Below, in pieces: positions 46,462 through 55,814 of a DNA stretch of 64,000 nt; positions within the stretch are counted from its first letter, which is position 1; every line of letters starts with the position of its first letter. Below the pieces are notes generated by a model. That model worked only from the letters and a program-made list of their open reading frames with translations. It had not been told where the DNA came from and did not search any database. The translations under genes and the position numbers were made by a program. Source of the DNA: Allorhizobium borbori (GTDB taxonomy: Bacteria; Pseudomonadota; Alphaproteobacteria; Rhizobiales; Rhizobiaceae); NCBI RefSeq assembly GCF_014196535.1, contig NZ_JACIDU010000008.1, positions 168,212-232,211 on the forward strand, in the 5' to 3' direction.

Positions 46462-46664
46462 TTTCGGCCAAACCCGGCATGGCTGAACGGCAACAAACGT
46501 TCTCGTTGCTTGCGTTCGGCTTGTACAGCGGGTATCGAGACGGGAAACTTCCTGATGAATTGCTCCCGGCCTGACACATGCTCGCTGGAAACCGAGCGGC
46601 GACGGGCTATGGACCGCCCCATGCCGCTGTGATTGGGTAAATCGACTTTTGCGGGGAATATTGC

Positions 46665-47753
46665 GTGAAGAAAAGACGAATTTACATCAACGGCCGGTTT
46701 CTGACGGGCGCGGTGACCGGTGTCGAGCGCTATGCGCGCGAAATCGTGACCCATCTTGACGGACTGCTGGACGCCGATCCCGACTTGAGAAAGTCCTACG
46801 ACATCGTCCTCCTCATGCCGGGCGTCTGCAAGGACCTTCTGCCGCTCAAGCATATCGAGCAGCGGGCAAGCGGGCCCTTCAACGGCCATCTCTGGGAACA
46901 GGTCTGCCTGCCCTGGTTGGCGCGGGACGGCTTCCTGATCAATCTGGCCAACGGCGCGCCCCTCTTCAAGATGCGGCAGTTGCTGGTCATCCATGACGCT
47001 GTGATCTACCGCTACCCGCAGTATTTCTCCAAAGCCTACCGCCTCGTCCACATGATCATAGACAAGGTGTGCTCACGCCTGGCCCGCATCGCAACAGTAT
47101 CGGACTTCTCCAAACGGGAGGTTTCCCGCGTTCTTGGCGTTGCGGAAAACCGCATAACGGTCGTGCCGAACGGCTATGAACACATTCTACGGGTCCAGCC
47201 GGACAATACCATCCTCAGGGAGTTCGACCTGCGGCCTGGTTCCTATTTCTTCATCCTCGGCTCGCGGGCACCGCACAAGAATATCGACTTTGCCGTCGAT
47301 GCCTTCCTCAAGGTGGCGCCACCCGGTCTCAAGCTGGTGGTTTCCGGCGGACAGAATTCGAAGGTTTTCGCGGGCGCGAAGACCGTCGAAGCCTCGAACA
47401 TCATCTATACCGGGCGCGTCTCCGACGAAGCGATCGCCGCCCTTTACCGCAATGCCTATGCCCTGATCTTCCCCAGCCTGTACGAAGGCTTCGGCATTCC
47501 GCCGCTCGAGGCCCTGGCCTGTGGCACACCGATCCTCGTCAGCGACATCGATGTGCTGAAAGAAGTTTTCGGGGCGAGCGCGATCTATTTCAGCCCGCTG
47601 GACCGCTCCCACCTGGAGCGGGTGCTGCAGGATGTGATTACCGACCGTTCGATCCTGATGCGGGCTTATGCCAATGCGCCCGATACGCTGTCGCACTTCC
47701 GCTGGTCCAGAAGTGCGTCGAAGCTCCTGAATGCCGTCGCCTCGATGATGTGA
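46665..47753 (+). CDS. Glycosyltransferase family 4 (GT-B), first of three
   Basis: The 362-residue product has the N-terminal loop NGRFLTGAVTGVERYAREI typical of WbaZ/mannosyltransferase-like GT4 enzymes, VPNGYEH at the domain junction, GSRAPHKNID and the nucleotide-binding EX7E region PSLYEGFGIPPLEALACG. It transfers a sugar from a nucleotide donor (GDP-mannose is available here) to the lipid-linked repeat unit in the cytosol. The start is a GTG at 46665 with GGGGAA upstream; no ATG is near. A terminator follows. Confidence 0.92.
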   Translation: MKKRRIYINGRFLTGAVTGVERYAREIVTHLDGLLDADPDLRKSYDIVLLMPGVCKDLLPLKHIEQRASGPFNGHLWEQVCLPWLARDGFLINLANGAPLFKMRQLLVIHDAVIYRYPQYFSKAYRLVHMIIDKVCSRLARIATVSDFSKREVSRVLGVAENRITVVPNGYEHILRVQPDNTILREFDLRPGSYFFILGSRAPHKNIDFAVDAFLKVAPPGLKLVVSGGQNSKVFAGAKTVEASNIIYTGRVSDEAIAALYRNAYALIFPSLYEGFGIPPLEALACGTPILVSDIDVLKEVFGASAIYFSPLDRSHLERVLQDVITDRSILMRAYANAPDTLSHFRWSRSASKLLNAVASMM

Positions 47754-47757
47754 ACGG

Positions 47758-47784
47758 ACCGGCTTCCCGAGCCGGTTTGTTCGT
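47758..47784 (+). terminator. Intrinsic terminator after the first GT4 gene
   Basis: ACCGGCT and AGCCGGT pair around TCCCG, followed by TTGTTCGTT. It starts five bases after the stop codon, so the next GT4 gene may need its own promoter or read-through. Confidence 0.65.
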
Positions 47785-47811
47785 TCCCGCCATTGCCCGA
47801 AGGGTGAATTC

Positions 47812-49005
47812 ATGCGCGTAGTCCTTGCCGCCGCACTTTATCCGACGCCCTCCGAGCCCCGCATCATGGGCGGCGCGGAGGTCTTCACCCGGCAGCTTGC
47901 CGAGGGGCTGGTCGCGGCGGGTGACGACGTATCGGTGGTGCGCATTGCCCTCGACGGTCACTACAGGCGCGAAGACGCCAACGGGGTCAGCGTTTATTTC
48001 GTGCCGATCCGCAATCTCTACCCGCCCTTCGCGCCGAAAACCAACCCGTTGATGCGTATGGCATGGCATGTGATCGACGACCGCTGGCGCGCTCCAAGCG
48101 AGCTTGAGGCGATCCTGAAGGATGTGAAGCCGGATATCTTTCACACCCACACATTCAATGGCTTGAGCACCGATATGTGGCATGTGGCCCGGGCGCTCGG
48201 CATTCCGGTCGTGCATACGCTCCATGACTATTACCTGATCTGTCCGCGCTGTTCCCGGTTCAAGGACGGCCAGGTCTGCGAAACGAGCTGCGGCTCCTGC
48301 CGCTTGCTGACGACCAACCGGCGCGAACGCACCCGCGATCTCGATGCGGTGACGAGCGTCAGTCACCGGACCCTGGCGATCCATCAGCAGGAAGGCATCT
48401 TTGCGCCGAACCTGCCGACCCATGTCGTGCACAACGTTGCCAATCCAGCCATTTCGCTTCTGCCGCCGATGCCATATGAAGGCGTGCTCAAAGTCGGCTA
48501 TATCGGCCGCTTTGCGGAGGAAAAAGGCCTGCACCTGCTTGTCGCAGCGGCGGCCCTCTTGCCGGCCGGCAGCATCGAACTGAAGCTCGCGGGCACCGCG
48601 TCACCGGAAGATCAGGAACGGCTTCGCCAGCTTGCCCCGGCGGTCAGCATGGACTTCCTCGGCTTTGTCTCCCCGGTCGATTTCTATGCGCAGGTCCATC
48701 TGAGCGTCGCACCTTCGATCTGGGAAGAACCGGCCGGGCTTGTGGTTCTGGATGCGCTGGCGGCTGGCCGACCGGTCATCGGCAGCAACCGCGGCGGCAT
48801 TTCGGAAGGCGTCGAGGATGGCGTTACCGGCTGGATCGTCCCCCCGGAAGTCGACGCTCTGGCCGGGATATTAAAGCGGCTCATCGAACAACCGAAGCTG
48901 CTCGCCGACGCGGAAGCCGCCCTTGTGGACAAGGCCTCGTCGCGGCGCGCATTCTCCGATCTGATCGATGATTATCGTAAGATCTATTCCGATTTGCAGC
49001 CCTGA
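47812..49005 (+). CDS. Glycosyltransferase family 4, cysteine-rich insert
   Basis: The 397-residue product has an N-terminal MGGAEVFTRQLAEGL, DIFHTHTFNG, VHTLHDYYLICPR and then a cysteine cluster (CPRC, CETSC and GSC at about 143-165). The donor site reads PSIWEEPAGLVVLDALAAG; the second Glu of the EX7E motif is Asp. Close relatives in EPS clusters show the same cysteine group, so it may bind a metal or form a structural knot. AAGGGTGA precedes the ATG. Donor and linkage are unknown. Confidence 0.92.
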   Translation: MRVVLAAALYPTPSEPRIMGGAEVFTRQLAEGLVAAGDDVSVVRIALDGHYRREDANGVSVYFVPIRNLYPPFAPKTNPLMRMAWHVIDDRWRAPSELEAILKDVKPDIFHTHTFNGLSTDMWHVARALGIPVVHTLHDYYLICPRCSRFKDGQVCETSCGSCRLLTTNRRERTRDLDAVTSVSHRTLAIHQQEGIFAPNLPTHVVHNVANPAISLLPPMPYEGVLKVGYIGRFAEEKGLHLLVAAAALLPAGSIELKLAGTASPEDQERLRQLAPAVSMDFLGFVSPVDFYAQVHLSVAPSIWEEPAGLVVLDALAAGRPVIGSNRGGISEGVEDGVTGWIVPPEVDALAGILKRLIEQPKLLADAEAALVDKASSRRAFSDLIDDYRKIYSDLQP

Positions 49006-49237
49006 TTTTCGCGTACGCTTTTTGCCCGATAGCCCGAGCGGGGCATAAAGCGGCGCAAAAATTCCTTCGTGGATTTTTGCCTGCCGGCCAGCATGGCGCT
49101 AAGCCATTGTAAAACAAAGCGCGCCGTATGTCCGCAATGTTCCCTTTGCGGTTTCAAGCTCTATCGACGCCGTCATTTTGCTCCCGGCCCGGATCGCAAT
49201 GCCATCCTTTCCCCGTCCCATGCCGAAAGGAAAAAAG

Positions 49238-50674
49238 ATGACGGGTGAAATCGAATACATCGCCAAACGCCACCTGAAAGCCGTACTGGGCATCAATGCG
49301 GCCGGCATTGCAGGCCTTCAGGGTGTCAACAAATGCCCGAACCTCGTCGCACTCTACGGCGACAGTCTGGTCGCCCAGACCTTCATGGACCCAGGCGTGC
49401 GCCTGCGACGGGCCGCCTTCAACAGCATCAATATCGCAAACGCGCTCTCCGGCCAGCGCATGATCTACGTGATGAAACGGGCCGTCTCCGGGTGGCGCAG
49501 CGATGAGGTGTTGCAGCGCTTCCTGTCCGATGTCGAGGACGGCTCGCTCGATGCATCGAATGCCGGTACGATCATCTTCACGATGGGCACCAACGACGTG
49601 GCCCAGGGCAGCTACACCGATGTGGTAAGCGGCGTGGCCGTGACGCCGGCGAACGTGGCGGATAATGTGGTCGCCAACGCGGCCCGGTTGATCGATACGT
49701 GCACGGCGCGCGGTATCCAGTGCATCTTCCGCACGCTGCACGGTTCATCGAATGCCAACGCAGCGCAGATCGCCTTGTTTGAGGATACGAACCGCAAGAT
49801 TGGCATGCTGCCTTACGGCCGCCGTATGTGGCTTCTGGAAACCCGGGAGCCGCTGCGCGATCCGCTGAACACAACCAATGCGCTCTATGCTTTCCGCGCG
49901 GGCCATATGATGAATGACAGCGGGGTGCTCGTTCATGAAGCCGTTCCCGGTGCCGTTGCGGTTGGCAAGCGGCTGGCGGAAATCGTCAGGAAGGCCATTC
50001 CTGACCTGCCATCTTTCTACGCAGATGGTGCGGTACGCTATTCATCGAACCTTTCCTCGCAACTTCTGACGTATCCCGATTTTTCCGGCACGACCGGAAC
50101 GCTGGGAGCTGGCGGCACGCTTGGGTTCAATCCGTCCGGCGGGGCGCTGGCGGGGGTTCCAACCAGTTGGGCGGCCACTCGACGTTCGTCGGATTCGACC
50201 ACGACCTTCACCATCAATGTCGGCGAGGACATGGCCGGCCGTTACGTGGAATTCGTCATCAATACGACCAATGCGGGGGGCATCTTCTTCCAGTATGAGG
50301 TGACATCGGCGGCCGGCAAGGTGCTGGCGGGCGATAATCTGCGTGGCTTCTCGACCGTGGAAATCATGCCGGGCGCCGTCAATCTTGGCGCCGCCGCGCC
50401 AGCGATGGAAGTCAATACCGTGAAAACCGGCGTCACCTCCTCGCTCTTCACCCACGGATGCCATCAAACCGGTTCCTACGGCGCCTATCCGTCTTCAGAG
50501 CATCTCGTTCTGGAAGACGCGACCGAGGTCGCGACCGTTCCGGCCTATGACAGTATCAACTGGCTGGTTTGCCGGGCGCTGGACGTGAAGTTTACCGGTG
50601 CCGGGTCCGCGACGGTTCGCGTTCGCCGGCCCCGCTTCGAAAAGGTTGCGGCCGTGCCGGCGATCGCCGCCTGA
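49238..50674 (+). CDS. SGNH/GDSL hydrolase with C-terminal beta-rich domain
   Basis: The 478-residue product has block I YGDSL (S43), block III GTND (117-120) and a late VHE (H233) that could complete a Ser-His triad. After about 265 there is a Gly/Thr-rich, beta-strand-like region. No signal peptide is visible from the ATG at 49238, which has AAAGGAAA upstream. It could act in the cytosol, or leave by another route. Esterase action on acylated sugars is the likely chemistry given the many acyltransferases, but the family is broad. Confidence 0.75.
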   Translation: MTGEIEYIAKRHLKAVLGINAAGIAGLQGVNKCPNLVALYGDSLVAQTFMDPGVRLRRAAFNSINIANALSGQRMIYVMKRAVSGWRSDEVLQRFLSDVEDGSLDASNAGTIIFTMGTNDVAQGSYTDVVSGVAVTPANVADNVVANAARLIDTCTARGIQCIFRTLHGSSNANAAQIALFEDTNRKIGMLPYGRRMWLLETREPLRDPLNTTNALYAFRAGHMMNDSGVLVHEAVPGAVAVGKRLAEIVRKAIPDLPSFYADGAVRYSSNLSSQLLTYPDFSGTTGTLGAGGTLGFNPSGGALAGVPTSWAATRRSSDSTTTFTINVGEDMAGRYVEFVINTTNAGGIFFQYEVTSAAGKVLAGDNLRGFSTVEIMPGAVNLGAAAPAMEVNTVKTGVTSSLFTHGCHQTGSYGAYPSSEHLVLEDATEVATVPAYDSINWLVCRALDVKFTGAGSATVRVRRPRFEKVAAVPAIAA

Positions 50675-50864
50675 GCAGGAAAATCCGCAATACTGACTTG
50701 AGCCCTCGACCCTGAACGCCGGTTGGCGCCACATAAAAAACGCATGTGCGAAACGATTTTGCCTCGTCATTGCCGCGAAACTCCGGTTTACTTCCAGAAT
50801 GTGTTCGCAATTTTTAGCCGCGAGGCCTGTAAAATCAGTATTGCCACCAGATGGAGCATGTCGA

Positions 50865-52220
50865 ATGAACTATTTCAGGATGAGTTTTGCAATTCTGATT
50901 TGCATCGCTCCTCTGACTTCCTGCGATGCAGCATCGAGTAGCAATCTGGACGTCACGGTCGAACGGACGGCACTCGCCGAACGCTCAGAACCGATGCTGA
51001 CGGGCGTTGCGACCCATTTCGGCATTCAGGGCAAGCGGAACTACGTTCCCGCACTCTCGGTCGGTCCCCTGGCGGAACTGGGCGTCGATTCCTATCGCGA
51101 CGATATTCCGTGGATCGATTACGATCCGGAAGGCAGCGGCAGAAGCGGTACTTTGCCGCCAAGGCTTCTGACCATGCTGATGACGTCCAGGCTCACCCCG
51201 CTTCTCATTCCTGGCCATTCCAATCCGAATGTGCCGGAAGGCAATCCTCCGGTGACGGATGCCGGACGAGCCTCGTACGACGCGTTCATTACAGATGTCG
51301 TTCAAAAGACCGCATCCTACTCGCCGATGTATGAAATCTGGAACGAATGGAACATCAACGCGGAAGACAGAAGGCCGATGCTGCGCGGCCCCGGTGGGCC
51401 GGAAGACAAACGTGCCGCGACCTATTACGCCAAACTCGCGCAGTCGGCGCTGCCGGTGGCAATCAAGGACGCGCCGAAGGCAACGATCCTTTACGGCGCG
51501 GTGGGTGACGATCATGACTGGAGCTGGACGAAGGCGATGGTCGACGAACTCAAGCCCGATGCCCGTACGTCGCTTTCCGTGCATCTCTACAACATGTGCT
51601 ACGACGACCTGAGCAAGCGAACCGCGACCGAGATGATCGACCGGCTCGAAAACCTCCAGAAAACGCTCAATCCCGGAGCGCCGCCTCGGCCTGTCTACGT
51701 CACGGAGTTTGGCTGGCCGACCGGCAAGCACCGCTGCAGTGTCACGCCAGAAATGGCCGCCGCCAACATGGCCCAGTTTCTGCTCTGGTCGGCTGCCACG
51801 CCGTGGCTCAAGGGTGCCTGGGTCTACGAGTTGAAGGATTCCGGCCGCAACGAGAACGACGTTCAGGATAATTTCGGCCTTTACGACTACGATTTCGTGC
51901 CCCATCCCCAGGCCTGTGCAGTTCGCGAGGCCGTACGTTTCCTGAAGGGGGCAAAACGTTTCGAGATCAAGCGTCCCTCGAACGATCTCTTCGTGGTGCA
52001 GGTTGATACACCGGATGGCGTGCGGATGGCGGTTTGGACCACATCGCAAAAGCGTGGCATGCGGCTGAGCGTGGCCGGCGATGCGCCGGTGGCTGCAAGG
52101 CATTTGTGCAATGGATCGGTCCAGCCATCCGAAGGCGCCTTTAAAATAGGCGATGACCCCGTGATCCTCGATGTGGCAGGCGTCGAACGGGTCGCATTGC
52201 ATTTTCAGCGAGACGAATAG
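50865..52220 (+). CDS. PslG-like glycoside hydrolase lipoprotein (clan GH-A)
   Basis: The 451-residue product has a lipoprotein signal ending LTSC (C20) and a TIM-barrel glycosidase domain: IWNEWN with acid/base E161 and VTEFGWPTGKH with nucleophile E281. The pair of Glu residues on strands 4 and 7 is the clan GH-A signature; size and the EPS context suggest the GH39 PslG group. PslG cuts its own polysaccharide in the periplasm during synthesis. The ATG at 50865 gives the signal peptide and has GGAG nine bases upstream. A C-terminal beta domain spans about 370-451. Confidence 0.85.
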   Translation: MNYFRMSFAILICIAPLTSCDAASSSNLDVTVERTALAERSEPMLTGVATHFGIQGKRNYVPALSVGPLAELGVDSYRDDIPWIDYDPEGSGRSGTLPPRLLTMLMTSRLTPLLIPGHSNPNVPEGNPPVTDAGRASYDAFITDVVQKTASYSPMYEIWNEWNINAEDRRPMLRGPGGPEDKRAATYYAKLAQSALPVAIKDAPKATILYGAVGDDHDWSWTKAMVDELKPDARTSLSVHLYNMCYDDLSKRTATEMIDRLENLQKTLNPGAPPRPVYVTEFGWPTGKHRCSVTPEMAAANMAQFLLWSAATPWLKGAWVYELKDSGRNENDVQDNFGLYDYDFVPHPQACAVREAVRFLKGAKRFEIKRPSNDLFVVQVDTPDGVRMAVWTTSQKRGMRLSVAGDAPVAARHLCNGSVQPSEGAFKIGDDPVILDVAGVERVALHFQRDE

Positions 52221-52338
52221 GGCCGACACAACCCCACTCGGGTAGTGGGACATGGAACCTGAAAATCAGGCTGTTTAGGCGCGTTGATTGAATGTCGTCC
52301 CCGATTTAACAATCGCGAGTGTAACTACTCAGTCTAGG

Positions 52339-52367
52339 TTGCAATTGAGGATTCAATTTTGAATTAT
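52339..52367 (+). promoter_or_regulatory. Candidate promoter with overlapping palindromes upstream of third GT4
   Basis: TTGCAA (52339-52344), a 17-base spacer and AATTAT (52362-52367) make a sigma70-like promoter 120 bases upstream of the GT4 gene. The spacer contains two overlapping inverted repeats, AATTGA-GGAT-TCAATT (52343-52358) and ATTCAA-TT-TTGAAT (52351-52364), a possible operator. Confidence 0.35.
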
Positions 52368-52487
52368 TCGAACTGTTTTCAAAATGACATGATTTTTGCA
52401 TGGTAGTGGAGAGACAGGAAATATACAGTCAGCGCTGCTATCAGCAGTCACATCAATACGCTCAAAGCGGCAGAGTCTTCGGAACAT

Positions 52488-53600
52488 ATGAAAATACTTC
52501 ATGTTTGTGAGAGCATTATCGGCGGAACGGGGTCCTATCTGGCGGAGCTTATTCCTCACCAGGTCCGCAAATACGGCGCGGAGAATGTGGCTCTGCTTAT
52601 TCCCGATTCGCAGATGGACTATCTTGAAACGTCCATCAGCAACGTCAGCCCCGTCATCATCAATTTCGCGCGGCCAAGACGGCTGGCCGGCGCGTTTCAT
52701 TTGATCGGCGCGTATCGTCAGGCACTGTTTACGTTCCGTCCGGATGTCGTCCACGCTCACTCTTCGATTGCCGGCCTCGTCGTGCGCTCGCTGCGGACAG
52801 CAGGCATGGCAAAGATTGCCTTCTGCCCGCATGGCTGGTCGGTCGATATGAAGAGCGGTCCCGCCATGCGGTTGTTCGCCCAGGTTTCCGAGCGTGTTCT
52901 GGCCCTGTTTTCGGACGAGACGATCGTTATCTCGCGTCATGAGTTCGATCGCGGTCGCCAGCTTGGGGTCGGCGAGAGCCGCCTCCACCTCATTCCCAAT
53001 GGCATTGCCACGGAACCGCCGGATGTCGAGCCTGCCGAATGGAACGATAAACGCCTCAAGGTGCTTTACGCCGGTCGGCTGGACCGCCAGAAGGGCGTCG
53101 ATATCCTTCTGAAGGCTGTCGTCGGCCTGGAAGACAAGATCAGCGTCCGTCTGGCCGGCGACGTCGCCGTCGGCAGCAACTTCCTGCAGGATGAAATGCC
53201 GTCCTGCGTTGAAAAGCTCGGCTGGCTGGATCGCAAGGATGTCATTGCACAGATGAAAAGCTGCGACGTGCTTGTGATGCCGTCACGCTGGGAGGGTTTC
53301 GGTCTCGTCGCGGTCGAGGCCATGCGGCTTGCCAAACCGGTTGCCGCATCGGCAGTCGGTGGTCTTCGCGAAGTCATCGGCAATGGCGACTGCGGCTTTC
53401 TCTTCCCCCCCGAGGACGACAGGGCGCTGCATGAAGTGCTTGCCGCCCTCGACAAGGAGAAATTGAGGGCGATGGGCGAACGGGCCTATCAACGCTTCCT
53501 CTCGGCCTACACGTCCGACCGCATGGTTCGCGAGATCGACGGCGTCTATGTTCATATGATCGGCACAGTCCAGCCCTCAACGGAACGAAGTGCCGTTTGA
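52488..53600 (+). CDS. Glycosyltransferase family 4, third of three
   Basis: The 370-residue product begins with KILHVCESIIGGTGSYLAEL, the start of RfaB-like GT4 enzymes, has DVVHAHSSIAGLVVR, HLIPNGI, LYAGRLDRQKGVDILLKA and the EX7E region PSRWEGFGLVAVEAM. It extends a lipid-linked oligosaccharide in the cytosol. AT-rich leader DNA of 267 bases precedes it. A metallophosphoesterase gene follows on the same strand. Confidence 0.93.
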   Translation: MKILHVCESIIGGTGSYLAELIPHQVRKYGAENVALLIPDSQMDYLETSISNVSPVIINFARPRRLAGAFHLIGAYRQALFTFRPDVVHAHSSIAGLVVRSLRTAGMAKIAFCPHGWSVDMKSGPAMRLFAQVSERVLALFSDETIVISRHEFDRGRQLGVGESRLHLIPNGIATEPPDVEPAEWNDKRLKVLYAGRLDRQKGVDILLKAVVGLEDKISVRLAGDVAVGSNFLQDEMPSCVEKLGWLDRKDVIAQMKSCDVLVMPSRWEGFGLVAVEAMRLAKPVAASAVGGLREVIGNGDCGFLFPPEDDRALHEVLAALDKEKLRAMGERAYQRFLSAYTSDRMVREIDGVYVHMIGTVQPSTERSAV

Positions 53601-53701
53601 AAGATACCGACACGCCGTCGTGACCATACGTCCTGCCGTTGTGACTTGCATGAAGACACGGTTTAAGTGAAAACTGGCGAGCACGCCGACGCAGGAGGAT
53701 T

Positions 53702-54529
53702 TTGGTTGATACACATGTGGCATCGCTGATGTTGAAGTTGTTTATCAACAAACTGGGCGCACGCACCGCCGCGACGACGGCCATCACAGCTTCGCGAAGC
53801 AGGCGACGGATCGATCTTGGGGACGATATTCCGGCCTACTCCATCTATGCGATCGGCGATGTTCACGGCCGACTTGACCTGTTGCTCGCGGCCGAGAAAA
53901 AGATCGAAGCCGACTTGAACGAGACCGGTGATCGCGGGCTCATCGTCACCCTAGGCGACCACATCGATCGTGGACCGCACTCGGCCGGAGTCATTTCCCA
54001 TCTCTTGAAGCCGCTTCCGGACGTCATGCGACGGCTGGCCCTTTGCGGAAATCATGAAGCCGCTTTTCTCGACTTCATGGATGATCCGCTCAGCAATATG
54101 TGGTGGCTTGAGTATGGCGGCCGAGACACGCTCCTCTCCTACGGCGTGGACATCGATTACTTCATGTCCAAACGCAAGCTTCTGGCCGAGGATCTTCGCC
54201 GGGCAATGCAAGAGTCCGTTCCTGTCGAACATGTCGATTTTCTCAAGGCCATGCCGATTTCGCTGCGCGCAAGCCACTTCGTTTTCGTGCATGCAGGCCT
54301 GCGCCCCGGCATCGCGCTCAATGCCCAGACCGACCAGGACATGCTCTGGATCCGGGAGCCGTTTTTGTCTGAAGGCCCCCGGATGGATTACACTGTCATT
54401 CACGGACATACGCCGAGCGATGATCTGGACCTTGGACCGAACCGTATCGGAATCGATACGAACGCCGTAACGACAGGGCAATTGACTGTTCTCAAGATCG
54501 AGCGCGGGCGGGCCCATCTGCTGGGCTGA
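53702..54529 (+). CDS. PPP-type metallophosphoesterase
   Basis: The 275-residue product has the calcineurin-like phosphatase motifs GDVHGR, GDHIDRGPHS, GNHE and the later VIHGHTP. Such bacterial PPP enzymes dephosphorylate proteins or small phosphate esters. The start is uncertain: TTG at 53702 lies three bases past a perfect AGGAGG, while the ATG at 53729 (MLKLFINKLG) is nearer the usual N-terminus but has no ribosome site. Located between a glycosyltransferase and the Wzc-like kinase genes, it might reverse the kinase, although Wzb-type phosphatases normally do this. Confidence 0.87.
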   Translation: MVDTHVASLMLKLFINKLGARTAATTAITASRSRRRIDLGDDIPAYSIYAIGDVHGRLDLLLAAEKKIEADLNETGDRGLIVTLGDHIDRGPHSAGVISHLLKPLPDVMRRLALCGNHEAAFLDFMDDPLSNMWWLEYGGRDTLLSYGVDIDYFMSKRKLLAEDLRRAMQESVPVEHVDFLKAMPISLRASHFVFVHAGLRPGIALNAQTDQDMLWIREPFLSEGPRMDYTVIHGHTPSDDLDLGPNRIGIDTNAVTTGQLTVLKIERGRAHLLG

Positions 54530-54730
54530 GATAAAACAGGCGGCTTCATTGTCCGTTTTCCCGCCGCCAGGCGATATTCTTTCAATATACTTAATTTGGG
54601 AAAGCTGAGGATGCCGAGCGGCGGCACCTTTGCTGATCGTTAAAAAATCGTTTACGAACAAATGGATATCCGAACTTCGTCTTTTTTTTGCGAAAATGCC
54701 ACCCAAATTTTGACAGTTGAAGCGCCGGCA

Positions 54731-54750
54731 CAACCCGAAAAAACGGGTTG
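54731..54750 (+). other. Leader hairpin ahead of the exported unknown protein
   Basis: CAACCCG-AAAAAA-CGGGTTG is a perfect 7-bp stem with a 6-A loop, about 50 bases upstream of the ATG at 54802. The surrounding 54530-54801 is AT-rich with a TTTGACA at 54709-54715 that could be a -35 element. It may stabilise the leader or bind a protein. Confidence 0.35.
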
Positions 54751-54801
54751 AACGCTCAGGTCCTGTGTGTAAGTACATTCGTCAAACAGGAGTGCAGAAA
54801 A

Positions 54802-55617
54802 ATGTCTCGTTCATTCTTTGCGCAAGTTGCTGCTGCATCGATTATTGCATCGGCTGGAATTTGTTCTTGGTCGCCCTCAGCGCAGGCGCAGGAGACGGCG
54901 CCCGCGCAAGTGACGGCACCCGCGCCGGCCGCCGCACCGCTCGTGCGCAACGAAGGCGAAACCGTCGGCGATTTTCTCGGGCGCCTACAGGCTGCCGATC
55001 CGCTGACGCTCTCGGACAAGGTCGCGGCGCTGTTCGTCAACGATCCGACGGTCTTCCCCTACCTTGCCGGCCTCGCAACGAATCCCGAAACGTCGCAAAC
55101 GCTGATCGTGGAAATTCTCAAGGGCATGACGGTTGCGGCTGATCGGGAACCGGTCAAGCTGGCAGGAAGCGTTTCCGCCTTCGCATTGGCCGACCCCGCC
55201 AACACGGCGACGCTGATCAGCATGGCGAGAGAGGCAAATGCCATCCCGCTCGATGAAGTCTTCGGCGAAGGTTTGGCGCTGGCTGCATCGACCCTGAAGA
55301 CGTCCGGCGATAACATTCTGCTGGCCGCGTCCATTCAGTCGCAGGCCACTTCGCGTGAAGCGCCGGTTGCCCTGTCTGAGGCATTCCTCGACAACCTTCT
55401 GCTTACGGCGGCTGGCCGTCAGGCCGGAGGCGCCGGTGCAGGCGGTGCGGCGGACATTACCGGGAACAATCCCTCGCCGCTTCCCACTGGCGGCGTAGGC
55501 TCTGCCTTGAACGGCGTGACACAGACGGCTGGCGTAACAGCGCCTTCTGGCGTCAGCTATTTCTCCGCTGCAACCACGAATTTCAGGACGAGCACGAGCC
55601 CGACTGAACAACCGTGA
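54802..55617 (+). CDS. Exported Ala-rich protein of unknown function
   Basis: The 271-residue product has a signal peptide (about 1-31, ending SAQAQE), a short Pro/Ala/Thr linker, an alpha-helical middle with SLQAADPLTLSDKVAALF-like helices and NDPTVFPYLAGLATNPETSQ, and a Gly/Thr/Ser-rich, low-complexity C-terminus from about 208. AGGAGTG precedes the ATG. It stands directly upstream of the Wzc-like gene with a terminator between. I know no named family; the mid-region helices suggest a periplasmic scaffold or accessory to export. Confidence 0.8.
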   Translation: MSRSFFAQVAAASIIASAGICSWSPSAQAQETAPAQVTAPAPAAAPLVRNEGETVGDFLGRLQAADPLTLSDKVAALFVNDPTVFPYLAGLATNPETSQTLIVEILKGMTVAADREPVKLAGSVSAFALADPANTATLISMAREANAIPLDEVFGEGLALAASTLKTSGDNILLAASIQSQATSREAPVALSEAFLDNLLLTAAGRQAGGAGAGGAADITGNNPSPLPTGGVGSALNGVTQTAGVTAPSGVSYFSAATTNFRTSTSPTEQP

Positions 55618-55639
55618 TGATTTGCGGCATTTACGGCAC

Positions 55640-55678
55640 GTCTGCGCGAAAAGTCTCGCGCAGACCATTATTTTGTTT
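55640..55678 (+). terminator. Intrinsic terminator after the exported unknown gene
   Basis: GTCTGCGCGA and TCGCGCAGAC form a perfect 10-bp stem with a 6-base loop, followed by CATTATTTTGTTTC. Confidence 0.85.
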
Positions 55679-55814
55679 CAAGTCTTACAAATCTAATATT
55701 GCCTTTATGCGGATGCCGATGCGATAAAGTTTACGGGTGGAATGCAGTGCTTTGATCGCAGTGTTCTTCGTTGCGGTGGGCGATAGACTGAAACAACCGT
55801 GAATGAGGTGAGAC

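Noticed and set aside
54640..54655. CtrA-like site TTAA-N7-TTTAC upstream of the exported unknown gene
   Set aside because: One mismatch to the TTAA-N7-TTAAC consensus in an AT-rich leader; too likely by chance.
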